This document shows positions 6,031 through 6,068 of a stretch of 6,068 nucleotides of DNA, in pieces. Made by a program: the position numbers and the translations under genes. The notes below the pieces were generated by a model that made no database searches, was not told where the DNA came from, and saw nothing but the letters and a program-made list of their open reading frames with translations. This DNA is from Akkermansiaceae bacterium (lineage in GTDB: Bacteria > Verrucomicrobiota > Verrucomicrobiia > Verrucomicrobiales > Akkermansiaceae). The stretch's first letter is position 1; the number at the start of each line of letters is the position of its first letter. Location: NCBI GenBank assembly GCA_028293225.1, contig JAQGPE010000121.1, forward strand, positions 1 to 6,068. Reading direction: 5' to 3'.

Positions 6031-6068
6031 AAATTCCTGCGGATTTTTCCGCTCCCTTCTACCTGCAT

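Noticed and set aside
5987..6031. TTG start giving a 15-residue extension of the sigma factor with a CPFC motif
   Set aside because: There is no ribosome binding site, the ATG at 5986 aligns with usual ECF N-termini, and the candidate promoter overlaps this stretch. The Cys pair is probably chance.
5991..6068. Minus-strand open frame entering from the right edge, ending in TAA 4 nt before the sigma-factor ATG (25 residues from an ATG at 6068)
   Set aside because: Too short to judge inside the window and without recognisable motifs. It could be a leader peptide or the tail of an upstream gene; the sequence beyond 6068 would decide.

Overview
The window looks like part of a GC-rich bacterial chromosome. 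The best guess is Verrucomicrobiota (Luteolibacter-like). That guess rests on the sigma factor with a long membrane-anchored extension, a layout common in Verrucomicrobiota and Planctomycetota, and on weak or absent Shine-Dalgarno sequences at most starts. It is inference, since no marker gene is present.

Layout, left to right: (1) Bases 1-100, minus strand: the first 33 codons of a gene leaving the left edge, which read like the N-terminus of an AMP-dependent acyl-CoA synthetase/ligase. (2) Bases 163-1471, minus strand: three consecutive small membrane-protein genes that are diverged copies of one another and belong to no family I recognise. (3) A 112-bp divergent intergenic region (1472-1583). 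(4) Bases 1584-3865, plus strand: a two-gene unit of a beta-ketoacyl-ACP synthase with an intact Cys-His-His triad, coupled by an ATGA overlap to a shorter KS-fold protein that has lost all three catalytic residues. This is the KS/chain-length-factor arrangement of polyene-type (aryl polyene, flexirubin-like) and type II polyketide pathways. (5) Bases 3874-5986, minus strand: an ECF-type sigma factor carrying a membrane segment and a long exported tail with repeated L-T-x-x-Q motifs, followed 61 bp downstream by a small protein with a signal peptide.

How the genes may work together: the ligase fragment and the KS/CLF pair probably belong to one specialised-lipid or polyene pathway whose other genes (ACPs, ketoreductase, dehydratase) would lie beyond the left edge. 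The three membrane proteins lie between these two parts, and their role is unknown. The sigma factor and secreted protein look like a separate envelope-sensing unit meeting the KS/CLF unit tail to tail, with only 8 bp between stop codons.

Most worth following up: the sigma factor joined to a Spy/CpxP-like motif tail in one polypeptide, the catalytically dead KS partner, and the tandem family of unknown membrane proteins. No rRNA, tRNA, CRISPR array, insertion sequence or convincing intrinsic terminator was seen.
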